Shown piece by piece: positions 37,773 to 46,410 of a stretch of DNA of 64,000 nucleotides; the stretch's first letter is position 1; each line of letters begins with the position of its first letter. A model generated the notes under the pieces. It was not told the DNA's origin. It searched no databases and saw only the letters and a program-made list of their open reading frames with translations. The position numbers were made by a program, and so were the translations under genes. The stretch is taken from assembly GCA_030654175.1 (NCBI GenBank), contig JAURXZ010000030.1, positions 186,001 to 250,000 of the forward strand, read 5' to 3'. The DNA comes from Bacteroidia bacterium. Lineage in GTDB: Bacteria; Bacteroidota; Bacteroidia; 2-12-FULL-35-15.

Positions 37773-38507
37773 CTAAAATTTAATCACAAAATGTTGCTTC
37801 ATTTGCGTTTTCCGGAAAAACACAAGGCCCATAAAAAACAGGTCAAGAGTAACGGTTACCCTGTTATCGTTTTTTATTTCATTCCAGGCTTCCTTCAACT
37901 CAGCTGATAAATACATGTTTTCAAACACAAAAACACTTTCATCGGTTACTTTATCTATGCAGAGGTAAAAGTAATTTAATACATCTTGTTTGCAATGATG
38001 GCCATCAAAACATACAAATACTAAATTTTGATTGTTAGCTACTATTGCCTTTAAGATGTCATCAACATGTCCGGTTTTTTGTTCAATGTTCTTTATTTTT
38101 AATTGCTTGAAATTTTGTTTGGCAATTTCAGCTATCTCCTGATCTTTTTCAATTGTGATAATACTGTTGTTTGAATTGGCGGAAGCCATGTAAGCTGTAT
38201 TGATCCCATAAGAGGTGCCGATTTCAATGGTTTTCGGAGGCATGAAGTGATTTACCAAACGAAACAATAACCGGGAATATTTGGAGGGTAAGGTATACGG
38301 TTTTGCGCTCCCGGATATTTTAATTATTTTTTTCGAACTCAAAAGTTCTTCTCTTACTTTTTCAATTTTTTGGAAGGAATAATATTCGTTTTTGTTGTAT
38401 ATAACATTGGTCAACAAACTGAAAACAAATGGAGAATGCACCCCATGCTCATTTACAGCTTTTAATCTGTAAATAAAATAATTATATATAAAAAATATTT
38501 TTTTCAA
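37773..38507 (-). CDS. Class I SAM-dependent O-methyltransferase-like protein
   Basis: 244 residues. A Rossmann methyltransferase core is visible: motif I EIGTSYGINTAYMA, motif II IITIEKDQEIAEIAKQNF, and LVFVCFDGHHC where catechol-type O-methyltransferases have a metal-binding aspartate. The N-terminus has NEHGVHSPFVFSLL, conserved in Bacteroidota orthologues and not in classical COMT. The starting codon appears to be TTG at 38507; no ATG or GTG lies close and the reading MKKIFFIYNYFIYRLK fits the family. Substrate unknown. The neighbouring ABC ATPase is co-directional but 177 bp away. Confidence 0.75.
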   Translation of the reverse strand: MKKIFFIYNYFIYRLKAVNEHGVHSPFVFSLLTNVIYNKNEYYSFQKIEKVREELLSSKKIIKISGSAKPYTLPSKYSRLLFRLVNHFMPPKTIEIGTSYGINTAYMASANSNNSIITIEKDQEIAEIAKQNFKQLKIKNIEQKTGHVDDILKAIVANNQNLVFVCFDGHHCKQDVLNYFYLCIDKVTDESVFVFENMYLSAELKEAWNEIKNDNRVTVTLDLFFMGLVFFRKTQMKQHFVIKF

Positions 38508-38781
38508 TGATTAAATAAGCATCTAAATAGGTTCGCTCAAAAAGTGCTACTTCAATTAAAACCGCATAGATTCATAGTTAAAAAAAAGAACAGTTAAAAA
38601 AAGAAGAGATAGTTTTTTCTTCGCCTTTGGCAAAGAAAACTATGAAAAGCTATCGCACTTTCGCTCCTGTTTTAATTCTTATGTCTCTATGTTGTTAATT
38701 TTGCTTTCTAATTCTCGACTCCGCTCGAAATGACAAGGCACAAACCGCTTTCAAAGAGTTGAGAAACTTTTACAATAAAGT
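38508..38781. repeat. Repeat-rich gap with TTCTCGACTCCGCTCGAAAT element
   Basis: No gene. 38711-38733 is a perfect copy of the dispersed TTCTCGACTCCGCTCGAAATGACA-type repeat (written here without its last bases), and AAGAAGAGATAGTTTTTTCT...AGAAAACTAT forms an imperfect inverted repeat at about 38600-38642. Confidence 0.55.
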
Positions 38782-40866
38782 TTAGTAATTTAACAGATCA
38801 CTTATCACTTTTGCAACCTTTACTGCATTGGGCAGCATAGTGGCTTCAAGCACAGAGTTCAGAGGTATCGCAGGTAAATTTTCAGAACCTACTACTTCAA
38901 CAGGTGCATCCAAAAACTCAAAACATTTTTTAGATATTCTTCCGGCTAAAGCCTGTGCGAAACTATTGTTATAAGGCTCTTCAGTTAATACAATACACTT
39001 CCCGTGTTTTTTTACAGAAGCAAAAATTGTTTCCTCATCTATTGGATTTATGGTGCGCAGATCCACAATTTCAATTTGACCGGCAAACTCTTTTGCTGCA
39101 TTTTTTGCCCAGTATACGCCCATCCCATAAGTGATGATAGTTAATGTCGGTTTAACAGAAGCTTCTGCTACCTGCACCATACGCGCTTTTCCAAGAGGTA
39201 TAATATAATCTTCGTCCGGCTCAATGGTTCTGGCATCCTCTGTTCCTTTTATTTTGCTCCAGTATAAACCTTTGTGCTCAAGCATTATTACAGGATTCGG
39301 ATCATAATAAGCGGCTTTCATTAATCCTTTCAGATCGGCACCTGTGGACGGATAACAAATTTTTATTCCTCGGATATTCGACAATACACTTTCTACACTT
39401 GACGAATGATAAGGTCCACCGCTGCCGTATGCTCCAATAGGTACACGTATGATACAACCCACCGGCCATTTACCGTTTGATAAATAACAAGACCGGCTCA
39501 CTTCAGTAAACAATTGATTTAAACCCGGCCAGATATAATCTGCAAATTGAACTTCAACAATTGGTTTGCATCCAACGGCACTCATGCCCACTGTACTGCC
39601 TATAATAAAAGCTTCCTGAATTGGAGTATTAAATACTCTGTGATCTCCGAATGTTTGTGCCAATGTTGCTGCTTCACGAAAAACCCCTCCCAGCCTTGCT
39701 CCTACATCTTGTCCGTAAAGTAAACATTCGGGATGTTTTGCCATTAATTCACGAATAGCAAATAAAGCAGAATCAACCATCACCGTTTTTTCTTTACCCT
39801 TGGGTTCACGTTCTCCTTTTTCTTCCGTCACCGGAGTCGGAGCAAATTCATGGTCAAATAGATCTTCAGCACGCGGGTCTTCAGCTGCTAAAGCTCTTTG
39901 ATAATGTTCCTGAACTTTTACTGCAGCATTTTTTTCAATTTCATTTAATTCAGAGCTGTCAAAACCAGCAACTATCAATTGGTTCCTGAATCGAGGAAAT
40001 GGATCACGTTGCTGAGCTTCTTCCAGATCATCGCGATACCATTCCTTACGAACACCCGATGTATGGTGGTTCAACAAAGGAACTTTCGCGTGAATTAAAA
40101 ACGGCCTGCGCTCTTTGCGTATAATGGCAATTACTTCCTGTATGGTGTTATACGATTTGATGAAATCGGTTCCGTCAATGGTGCGGGTTTCCAAACCTTT
40201 GAAACCTTTTGCATATTCGGTTGCATCTTGTGCACGAATTTCTTTTGCGCTTGCAGAAATATCCCATTCATTGTCCTGCACCAAATAAAGTATGGGCATT
40301 TTTTTTAAAACCGCCATCTGAAATGCTTCCGACACTTCTCCTTCTGTTATACAAGCATCCCCTAATGAGCAAACCGCTATTGGTTTATCATCACCATGAT
40401 CAGCTAATAAATTTTGTTTTTCTAAATATTGAATTCCCATTGCAACACCTGTAGTTGGTATTGCCTGCATACCTGTTGCCGAGGACTGCATAGGAATTTT
40501 AGGCATATCATCTCTTCTCAAACTTGGATGGCAGTAATACGTTCTGCCTCCTGAAAATGGATCCTCGCGTTTTGCCAATAGTTGTAACATCAGATCATAA
40601 GGCTGCATCCCTATTCCAAGCAACATACTATCATCCCGATAATAGGCCGACAGAAAATCCTGCGCCTTTAATTGCAAGCCAAGTGCAAGCTGTATGGCCT
40701 CGTGTCCGCGGGAAGTGGCATGAACGTATTTAGCTGTAACTTCTTTGTTTGCTTCGTATAATTCACTCATTGCTTTAGCCGTACATATCAGCTCAAAAGC
40801 TTTTAGTAAGGTTTCTTCAGCAATAGTGGAATCTATTTTTCGTTTATCAGTCATTGTTGGTTGCAT
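38782..40866 (-). CDS. 2-oxoacid dehydrogenase E1, fused alpha and beta subunits
   Basis: 694 residues. The thiamine-diphosphate E1 component of a branched-chain or pyruvate-type dehydrogenase complex. The alpha half (about 15-330) has AYYRDDSMLLGIG and the ThDP site GDACITEGE ... LVQDNEWDIS; the usual GDG is GDA here. An acidic linker (about 340-362, EEKGEREPKGKEK) joins it to the beta half (about 363-694) with LYGQDVGARLGGVFREA, TPIQEAFIIG, FADYIWPG and the C-terminal TEEPYNNSFAQAL. Fusion in one chain is a common Bacteroidota form. E2 and E3 are not adjacent. ATG at 40866; Met5 (40854) is an alternative. Confidence 0.9.
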   Translation of the reverse strand: MQPTMTDKRKIDSTIAEETLLKAFELICTAKAMSELYEANKEVTAKYVHATSRGHEAIQLALGLQLKAQDFLSAYYRDDSMLLGIGMQPYDLMLQLLAKREDPFSGGRTYYCHPSLRRDDMPKIPMQSSATGMQAIPTTGVAMGIQYLEKQNLLADHGDDKPIAVCSLGDACITEGEVSEAFQMAVLKKMPILYLVQDNEWDISASAKEIRAQDATEYAKGFKGLETRTIDGTDFIKSYNTIQEVIAIIRKERRPFLIHAKVPLLNHHTSGVRKEWYRDDLEEAQQRDPFPRFRNQLIVAGFDSSELNEIEKNAAVKVQEHYQRALAAEDPRAEDLFDHEFAPTPVTEEKGEREPKGKEKTVMVDSALFAIRELMAKHPECLLYGQDVGARLGGVFREAATLAQTFGDHRVFNTPIQEAFIIGSTVGMSAVGCKPIVEVQFADYIWPGLNQLFTEVSRSCYLSNGKWPVGCIIRVPIGAYGSGGPYHSSSVESVLSNIRGIKICYPSTGADLKGLMKAAYYDPNPVIMLEHKGLYWSKIKGTEDARTIEPDEDYIIPLGKARMVQVAEASVKPTLTIITYGMGVYWAKNAAKEFAGQIEIVDLRTINPIDEETIFASVKKHGKCIVLTEEPYNNSFAQALAGRISKKCFEFLDAPVEVVGSENLPAIPLNSVLEATMLPNAVKVAKVISDLLNY

Positions 40867-40964
40867 ACTGTAAGTCTCAAAATTAAGCTTTAATTTTTAT
40901 TTACCATAATTGTGATATACTGTGGAGTTTTTGTCTCGTTTCTGTGATTAACAATTTTAAAAAT

Positions 40965-41064
40965 CATTTGGGCGTTCCTCTTTCTTGAAAAAGAAAGAGG
41001 TCGGGCTTTTCACTGCAATCTTTTCTTAAACAAGAAAAGGATTTACGTTTCAATCCCTAACGCA
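40965..41064 (+). repeat. Structured intergenic element, copy C (upstream of the E1 gene)
   Basis: Opening CATTTGGGCGT; hairpin 1 CCTCTTTCTT/AAGAAAGAGG; middle CGGGCTTTTCACTGCAATC; hairpin 2 CTTTTCTT-AAAC-AAGAAAAG; closing GGATTTACGTTTCAATCCC then TAACGCA. An 8-bp perfect hairpin ATTCCGAA-ACAAC-TTCGGAAT (41076-41096) follows at once. Opposite in orientation to the flanking minus-strand genes. Confidence 0.9.
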
Positions 41065-41134
41065 GCATCCGTGGGATTCCGAAACAACTTCGGAATGATC
41101 CTTACTACTTACAAAATTACAGTAGTATTTAAAA

Positions 41135-42403
41135 CTATTTCAGCGTTGTATATTTTCCAAATCCATTCATCAATGCCTGGTAAAATAGATCGCCTTGAAT
41201 TTTATAACCTTTTCCATTAAAATGAACCCGGTCCTTTGCCGAAAGTTGAGCTACAAACCATTTCCCCATGGAACCATAACCTCCCATTATTTCATACAGG
41301 TCCCAATAGGGAAGATTATTTTGCAAACAATAATTAATAATGGCGATCCTGGCCTGTTGCATATCCGGATTCTTCACTCTTCCCTTCCGTGTTTTACGGA
41401 AGGAGTCGGCCGGAGTTGTCAGTAAAATAGATGCATTGGGACTGGCTAATTTTATTTTGGTAATAAGTGTATCGATATTACGGGTGAATAAAACTTTATC
41501 AAATCCCACAGAAAATGCTTCGTTAGTGCCTAAAGAAACGATCACCAGATCGGCATTCAAATACGATAACTGCTCCGTAAAATATTTCGACTTTACATAA
41601 TGTCTGTATTCTGCTCCATTTACACCTATCATATTGTATAACACACCTGCGGAATCGTTCTCAAGCAGCATTCCATATATACGTGTTGCTTTTTGATTAA
41701 GTGTATCCGTATTTTTATTTCGCAAAACAATTTGAGAAATCGGTTTATCAAATTTCAATTCAGAAACAAAGGTGCTATTTGAAACATCACTTGATCTGAA
41801 AACACCGCGCTCACAATTTATTTCATCACAAATAGTAATATCATAATTGCGAAGCCCTTTTTCCTGGAACAACGTAAATTTTGTAAAACTATAACCAAGA
41901 CCGGGCTGATCTTTCACCGTTAAATTTATTTCGGCAAAAGGATTTGTTGTTTCAATAGTAAAGCCACTAATGCCGATGGGTAAAGGCTTTTCATGAAACA
42001 CATTTCGTTTTGAATCCCAAACGATATTCGTTGTTGTTCTATAAGAGGCCGGTTCATTGCTTTTTGCAACATGGTATGGAAACAATAATCCCCTGCCGGC
42101 ATTACCAAATTTTAATTGTAATTTCTGACGCACGGTTCCCGAAAAAAGATCGGCCTGGAGATGGGAATCACCAATGTGTACGATATCTACGCGCCCCTTT
42201 TTTGTTTCCTGCAATTCATATAATTTTTTATAAAAAAAATGTAATGAATTGCTGTCATTTTCAATTTTATTCAGGTCTTCCCTGATAAAACTAAATTGTT
42301 TGTACGAAATAGAATCGGGTGTTTGTGCAAAAGAATTACAGCCCCCGCCCTGCATTAAAGGAAGATTAAGTATAATAAGAAGGATGAGAATTATTTTTTT
42401 CAT
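41135..42403 (-). CDS. Secreted SGNH/GDSL hydrolase-like protein (1)
   Basis: 422 residues with an N-terminal signal sequence (about 1-26, ending near SFAQ). Block I of the SGNH fold is VDIVHIGDSHLQAD, with the catalytic serine followed by His rather than the classical GDSL. Block III/V equivalents are LVIVSLGTNEAF and, near the C-terminus, AKDRVHFNGKGY with the Asp-x-x-His pair. The ~150 residues between the first blocks and the GTNEAF segment form a beta-rich inserted domain. Such proteins in Bacteroidota usually act with an MBOAT acyltransferase in O-acetylation of exported glycans, but no MBOAT gene is nearby. A related gene lies upstream. Confidence 0.8.
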   Translation of the reverse strand: MKKIILILLIILNLPLMQGGGCNSFAQTPDSISYKQFSFIREDLNKIENDSNSLHFFYKKLYELQETKKGRVDIVHIGDSHLQADLFSGTVRQKLQLKFGNAGRGLLFPYHVAKSNEPASYRTTTNIVWDSKRNVFHEKPLPIGISGFTIETTNPFAEINLTVKDQPGLGYSFTKFTLFQEKGLRNYDITICDEINCERGVFRSSDVSNSTFVSELKFDKPISQIVLRNKNTDTLNQKATRIYGMLLENDSAGVLYNMIGVNGAEYRHYVKSKYFTEQLSYLNADLVIVSLGTNEAFSVGFDKVLFTRNIDTLITKIKLASPNASILLTTPADSFRKTRKGRVKNPDMQQARIAIINYCLQNNLPYWDLYEIMGGYGSMGKWFVAQLSAKDRVHFNGKGYKIQGDLFYQALMNGFGKYTTLK

Positions 42404-42480
42404 TTAAAATTTGAATCTTTTTTTGTTCAAGCCGCGCAATGTCAATAATTTAAGAGTTTTTCTAACCGAAATGCCTGCCC

Positions 42481-42541
42481 ACAGTCTTCGACAAGCTCAG
42501 ACTGACTGCGCGCGCTGGTCATATTGAGCCTGTCGAAATAT
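42481..42541. repeat. Dispersed repeat containing CTTCGACAAGCTCAG and TTGAGCCTGTCGAAAT
   Basis: A copy of the widespread CTTCGACAAGCTCAGnCTGAC repeat and its partial reverse complement (GAGCCTGTCGAA), with GCGCGC between, in the gap between the two SGNH genes. Confidence 0.6.
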
Positions 42542-42599
42542 GTGTGAAAGCTTTGAATATGGATATTTTTATTCATTTCTATAAAATTTAAACAGGCTC

Positions 42600-44033
42600 T
42601 TATTGTTTTTCTTTCCCCGGCATCGACAAAACTGATAACGCATTTTTGTCATTAAATTGATTGTATTCATTCATTAATTTAGTGAACAATAATTTACCGG
42701 CTTTGTGAGCTCCTCTAAAGTTGAAGTGTGTATAGTCTTTGTTAGCAAGGATTGTATCGCCTTCCACCCATTTCACCATCGATCCGTTTCCGCCCATGGC
42801 ATCGTATAAACTCCAGAATGCGATCTTATTATTTTTTGCCATTCTTTTTTGTGCTTCTACTAAAATTGGTACGCTTGGATCAGTTTCATACACTCCATTT
42901 TTGCGGTAACTTTTATCGCCAACACTTATCAGTAAGATACTTGTATTCGGGAAGCTTGCCTGAATATGTTTAATAACATTATTCATACCACGCTCATACC
43001 ACGAATAGTCAGTAACCTTTGAATTTACTGCATTTAACCCATATTCTAAAATGATCAGATCATACTCCAGGCAATTATTTGTTCCCGAGTAAACGCTTTG
43101 TGGCACTTTAGTTATTGGCATTCCGGAGTTTCCCCTGAACGAAAAATTATCAACAAACACACCACTGTCGCTTTCCATACTAAATCCAAAAATATCAAGA
43201 GGAGTTTTACACTGGAAAGTGGCTTTAATAGATTGTGAAGCATTTTGGTCAGCGATCACCAGTTGATTAACGGTTTTTTCGCCCTTAAGTGAATAGCGGG
43301 AACCATTAATTATTACATTGTTTTCGTCACCACTTTTGCCATAAAGTAATTTCGTTTCATAAAATTTATTGATGTGTTTTTTATTGACAGTAGTGTATTT
43401 TACCCAACTTTCGCTAACCGTGTTTGATGTATCAGCAGGATCTATAATATTGGGCACAAATCCATACCCCGATATTCCTAATACATGGTTTGCAGGAGGG
43501 TTTTCAATCAGATTATAGGTTGTCCAGCCGTTAAAAGAATGAATGACAGAACTTCTGAAACCTGCAACAATAGAGGTGATTGGAACAAAACCAACACCAT
43601 ACCCCCCGAAATTATCCTGCATAGCGCTTCTCAGATCCTGGGTGATCAGATCACCTTCTATCATTGAATCGCCAAAGTAGGCGATCCGGGTTTTCTTTTT
43701 TTGCTTTTTTGTTGCATTTAACGACTGAAAAAAATACGATAAAGAAGATGTTGTGTCCGTTTTAAAATCAATAATATTGGACTGACCTTTTAATAAAGCA
43801 ATTGCATTAAATTTAACGCTATCCTTAGATGCGATCGAATCATTTGCAAGCTGCTCAATTAATGAATCGTTTAGTATATCTTTTTTTTGAATCAGATCAG
43901 AGAGCAGATCGGTCTTTTTTGTTTCGAAACCAAATATATTTATTTCGGTATCGAACCGGGATGCAACAAGTAACACAATGGTAATGATAAGTACCATTAT
44001 AAAGGGTTGTGAATGCCTGTTTGTCTCGTTCAT
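42600..44033 (-). CDS. Membrane-anchored SGNH/GDSL hydrolase-like protein (2)
   Basis: 477 residues. One N-terminal membrane anchor (about 9-25) then a low-complexity stretch and an SGNH fold: block I RIAYFGDSMIEGD (serine after GD), LIILEYGLNAVNSK in place of the GxND block, and C-terminal KDYTHFNFRGA with Asp-x-x-His. A beta-rich inserted domain of ~180 residues separates them, as in the neighbouring protein, so the two look like distant paralogues. Pairs of this kind are usually next to an AlgI-like MBOAT gene in this phylum; here it is missing. Probably periplasmic, acting on O-acetylated glycan. Substrate not known. Confidence 0.78.
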   Translation of the reverse strand: MNETNRHSQPFIMVLIITIVLLVASRFDTEINIFGFETKKTDLLSDLIQKKDILNDSLIEQLANDSIASKDSVKFNAIALLKGQSNIIDFKTDTTSSLSYFFQSLNATKKQKKKTRIAYFGDSMIEGDLITQDLRSAMQDNFGGYGVGFVPITSIVAGFRSSVIHSFNGWTTYNLIENPPANHVLGISGYGFVPNIIDPADTSNTVSESWVKYTTVNKKHINKFYETKLLYGKSGDENNVIINGSRYSLKGEKTVNQLVIADQNASQSIKATFQCKTPLDIFGFSMESDSGVFVDNFSFRGNSGMPITKVPQSVYSGTNNCLEYDLIILEYGLNAVNSKVTDYSWYERGMNNVIKHIQASFPNTSILLISVGDKSYRKNGVYETDPSVPILVEAQKRMAKNNKIAFWSLYDAMGGNGSMVKWVEGDTILANKDYTHFNFRGAHKAGKLLFTKLMNEYNQFNDKNALSVLSMPGKEKQ

Positions 44034-44133
44034 TGAAAGCTAGTGGAATTGGCTATAAAGATAACAATTGCTTCGAGAAATCTGGGTATTGAACTAATTT
44101 AAAAGCAAATGCTTGATCCGTAAAAAATTCAAT

Positions 44134-44162
44134 TTTGAAAAAAAACATTAAATTTACTTTTT
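44134..44162 (+). promoter_or_regulatory. Candidate promoter of the DUF4907 gene
   Basis: TTTG (44134-44137), 17 bases, then TACTTTTT (44155-44162), one mismatch from TAnnTTTG. The ATG follows 15 bases later. Confidence 0.4.
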
Positions 44163-44177
44163 ACTAAATCTAAAACG

Positions 44178-44579
44178 ATGACATTTTACAGACCGTTTTT
44201 TTTGAGCTTCAATTTTGCTCTGTTCTTTTTTGCATTTCTGTTGTTCTCTTCTTGCGAAGGCCCAAAACACAAAAATGGAGAGAGTCCTCAATCAAACACA
44301 GACAGTAGCACTTCTGCGCCTTCAAATGGTATGGAGGTGAAAACATTTGAGGTAAAAGACAGTGTGGGTAGATCCCAAGGTTGGGGATATGATATTTATG
44401 TAAATGGTAAAAAAACGATTCATCAACCGATAATTCCGGCCGTACCCGGTAATAATCCTTTCAAAACTGAAAGTGATGCTCAAAAAGTGGGACTGTTTGC
44501 AATGGATAAAATGTTAAAACAAGGCTCCTTACCTACCATTTTAATTAAGGAATTAGACAGTTTGGGGTTATTAAAATAA
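44178..44579 (+). CDS. DUF4907 lipoprotein
   Basis: 133 residues. Signal peptide with a lipobox LFSSC (cysteine near residue 28), a Ser/Thr/Asn-rich spacer, then the compact DUF4907 domain with GWGYDIYVNGKKTIHQPI, PAVPGNNPFKTESDAQKV. The family is Bacteroidota-specific and has no assigned function; members are predicted surface or periplasmic lipoproteins. It is 10 bp from the next gene, a kinase-fold protein, so the two may share a transcript. ATG at 44178. Confidence 0.82.
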   Translation: MTFYRPFFLSFNFALFFFAFLLFSSCEGPKHKNGESPQSNTDSSTSAPSNGMEVKTFEVKDSVGRSQGWGYDIYVNGKKTIHQPIIPAVPGNNPFKTESDAQKVGLFAMDKMLKQGSLPTILIKELDSLGLLK

Positions 44580-44589
44580 AATTTCTGAC

Positions 44590-45618
44590 ATGCAGTTTTT
44601 CCCTGTTGAATATTCATCTCTTTCTGCAAAAGCCTTATTGGAATCAGTTATAATCAATTATGATATTGATAGCAATTCGTCCATTACTTTTTTAAAACGA
44701 GGTTTCAATGATACGTATTTAATTTCCGGAAATGAGCTCCTAAACAATGCAGAATACGGTTTGAATGAAAAAGAAGGACCAAACAGTGGAGCAAAAAAAT
44801 ATATTCTCCGGGTATATAAATACAACTGGAGAAGTTTTGAAAGTATTGAAACGGAGCTTAAATTATTAAACCACTTAAAAGACAATAGTGTTTCTGTTTC
44901 CTACCCGATAAAAGATAAGGAGGCAAAATTTATTCAAACGATACAGGCCCCTGAAGGCATCAGATATGCTGTATTGTTTTCGTTCGCGGAAGGTATACCA
45001 CTCAGAAAATTATCAGCGGAGCAATCCTTTTTACTGGGTGCCGAAACAGGCAAAATACATTCATTAACAAAAAACAGATCGTTTGGAGCAACTGCGCATA
45101 ATTACGATATTGAAACACAATTTGAAAACACGTTAAGCATTTTAAAACCGGTACTGATCAACCATACGGAGCAATACAACTACCTGGTTCAGCTTAAAGC
45201 TGATTTTATAACTACGTTCAGCAGTATTGATAAAACGGAATTAAGAACCGGTATTTGCCACGGGGACCTGCAAGCGGAAAACTTTCACATTACTTTAGAT
45301 GATCAATTTACATTTTTTGATTTTGATTTTTTCGGAACAGGCTATCTGGCCTACGATATAGGCGTTTTTATGTGGTACGATCACAAGAACAAAACACCTG
45401 AAATTATCACTGCTTTTTTGAAAGGATATCAAACCCGGGGAAAATTATCTCCCACAGAAATAAAACTTATCCCCTATTTCAGCACACTCCGTGCTTTATT
45501 TCAAATGACCTTATTTTGTAAAACACATGACGGCAAACAATTGCCTTTATGGCCAGCACAGCAGGTTGCCGACTTTGTGAAAAAAGTAAATAACTGGCAG
45601 AATGACCATAAAAAGTAA
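44590..45618 (+). CDS. Aminoglycoside phosphotransferase-fold kinase (APH family)
   Basis: 342 residues. Kinase-like fold: an N-lobe with GFNDTYLI and a YILRVYK lysine, a hinge with YAVLFSFAEG, the Brenner catalytic loop ICHGDLQAENFHI and the metal aspartate in FFDFDFFGTGYLAYDIG. Length and layout resemble homoserine kinase II / SrkA-type small-molecule or protein kinases rather than resistance enzymes. Substrate cannot be told from sequence. Likely co-transcribed with the DUF4907 lipoprotein 10 bp upstream. Confidence 0.85.
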   Translation: MQFFPVEYSSLSAKALLESVIINYDIDSNSSITFLKRGFNDTYLISGNELLNNAEYGLNEKEGPNSGAKKYILRVYKYNWRSFESIETELKLLNHLKDNSVSVSYPIKDKEAKFIQTIQAPEGIRYAVLFSFAEGIPLRKLSAEQSFLLGAETGKIHSLTKNRSFGATAHNYDIETQFENTLSILKPVLINHTEQYNYLVQLKADFITTFSSIDKTELRTGICHGDLQAENFHITLDDQFTFFDFDFFGTGYLAYDIGVFMWYDHKNKTPEIITAFLKGYQTRGKLSPTEIKLIPYFSTLRALFQMTLFCKTHDGKQLPLWPAQQVADFVKKVNNWQNDHKK

Positions 45619-45748
45619 AACATAACAAGTTTTTCACCACTAAGGCACTAAGAATCACTAAGATTTCACTAAAATTATTTTTATAGAACGGTTAGAATTT
45701 ACGATACAGACTTTTTTGATTCCAATGTTGTTTCGCTTAAGGATTGTT

Positions 45749-45848
45749 TGCGTGAGGGATTGCAACGTAAATCCTTCTCCGATTTTTATCGGAGAAGATT
45801 GAAGTGGAAAGCCCGACCCGCAGCGCAGCGAAGGGACACGCCCAAATA
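45749..45848 (-). repeat. Structured intergenic element, copy D (between the APH-family gene and aroK)
   Basis: Read on the minus strand: opening TATTTGGGCGT; hairpin 1 TCCCTTCGC-TGCGC-TGCGGGT region; middle CGGGCTTTCCACTTCAATC; hairpin 2 CTTCTCCGAT-AAAA-ATCGGAGAAG; closing GGATTTACGTTGCAATCCC then TCACGCA. Only copy on the minus strand. A repeat of the CACTAAGGCACTAAG type (45638-45663) lies beside it. Confidence 0.88.
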
Positions 45849-45894
45849 ACATGAATAATAAAGAATATGAATCTTATATTATAGTAATCCCTAA

Positions 45895-46410
45895 TTAAAC
45901 ACCTACCTGCTCCTTAACAAATAAAGCCAGTTCATCCACATTTAAGTCTTTGCCTTTAACCGTATACTGCGCCTTATGATAGATATCCTCCCGCTTTTCC
46001 AATTGCCTTTTAATGAATGAGCGTAACTCAGGAGCTGTTTTATTTTCGATCAAAGGACGTTTTTCTTTCGCATTTGTTAACCGGTCTACGAGCGCATCCA
46101 CACTCATTTTTATGTAAACGGTAACCCCGTTGTTGCTCATGAGCTCCATGTTATCGTAATAACAAGGGGTTCCGCCACCGCAGGCCACCACTACATTGTT
46201 TTTTTCGATCACTCTTTTCAACGTGTTGTGTTCCATTGCTCTGAATTCCTTTTCGCCTTTGGTAGCGAATATCTCCGGAATACTTTGTTTGTAGTCGCTT
46301 TCGATGAGCTTATCCAGATCGATAAAATCATACTTTAATTTTGCAGCCAGTTTTTCACCAACGGTGGATTTGCCGCTTCCCATGTAACCTGTTAAAAAAA
46401 ATTTTGCCAT
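45895..46410 (-). CDS. aroK: Shikimate kinase
   Basis: 171 residues. P-loop GYMGSGKST at residues 8-16, shikimate-binding DLDKLIES and KGEKEFRAME, the VVACGGGTPC glycine motif, and the lid KRPLIENK. It phosphorylates shikimate in aromatic amino-acid synthesis. ATG at 46410 overlaps the stop of the upstream gene by one base (TAATG), so the two are translationally coupled. Confidence 0.96.
   Translation of the reverse strand: MAKFFLTGYMGSGKSTVGEKLAAKLKYDFIDLDKLIESDYKQSIPEIFATKGEKEFRAMEHNTLKRVIEKNNVVVACGGGTPCYYDNMELMSNNGVTVYIKMSVDALVDRLTNAKEKRPLIENKTAPELRSFIKRQLEKREDIYHKAQYTVKGKDLNVDELALFVKEQVGV

Noticed and set aside
45658-45852. A 64-codon frame over structured element copy D
   Set aside because: The frame consists of the repeat; other copies of the element do not keep it open.
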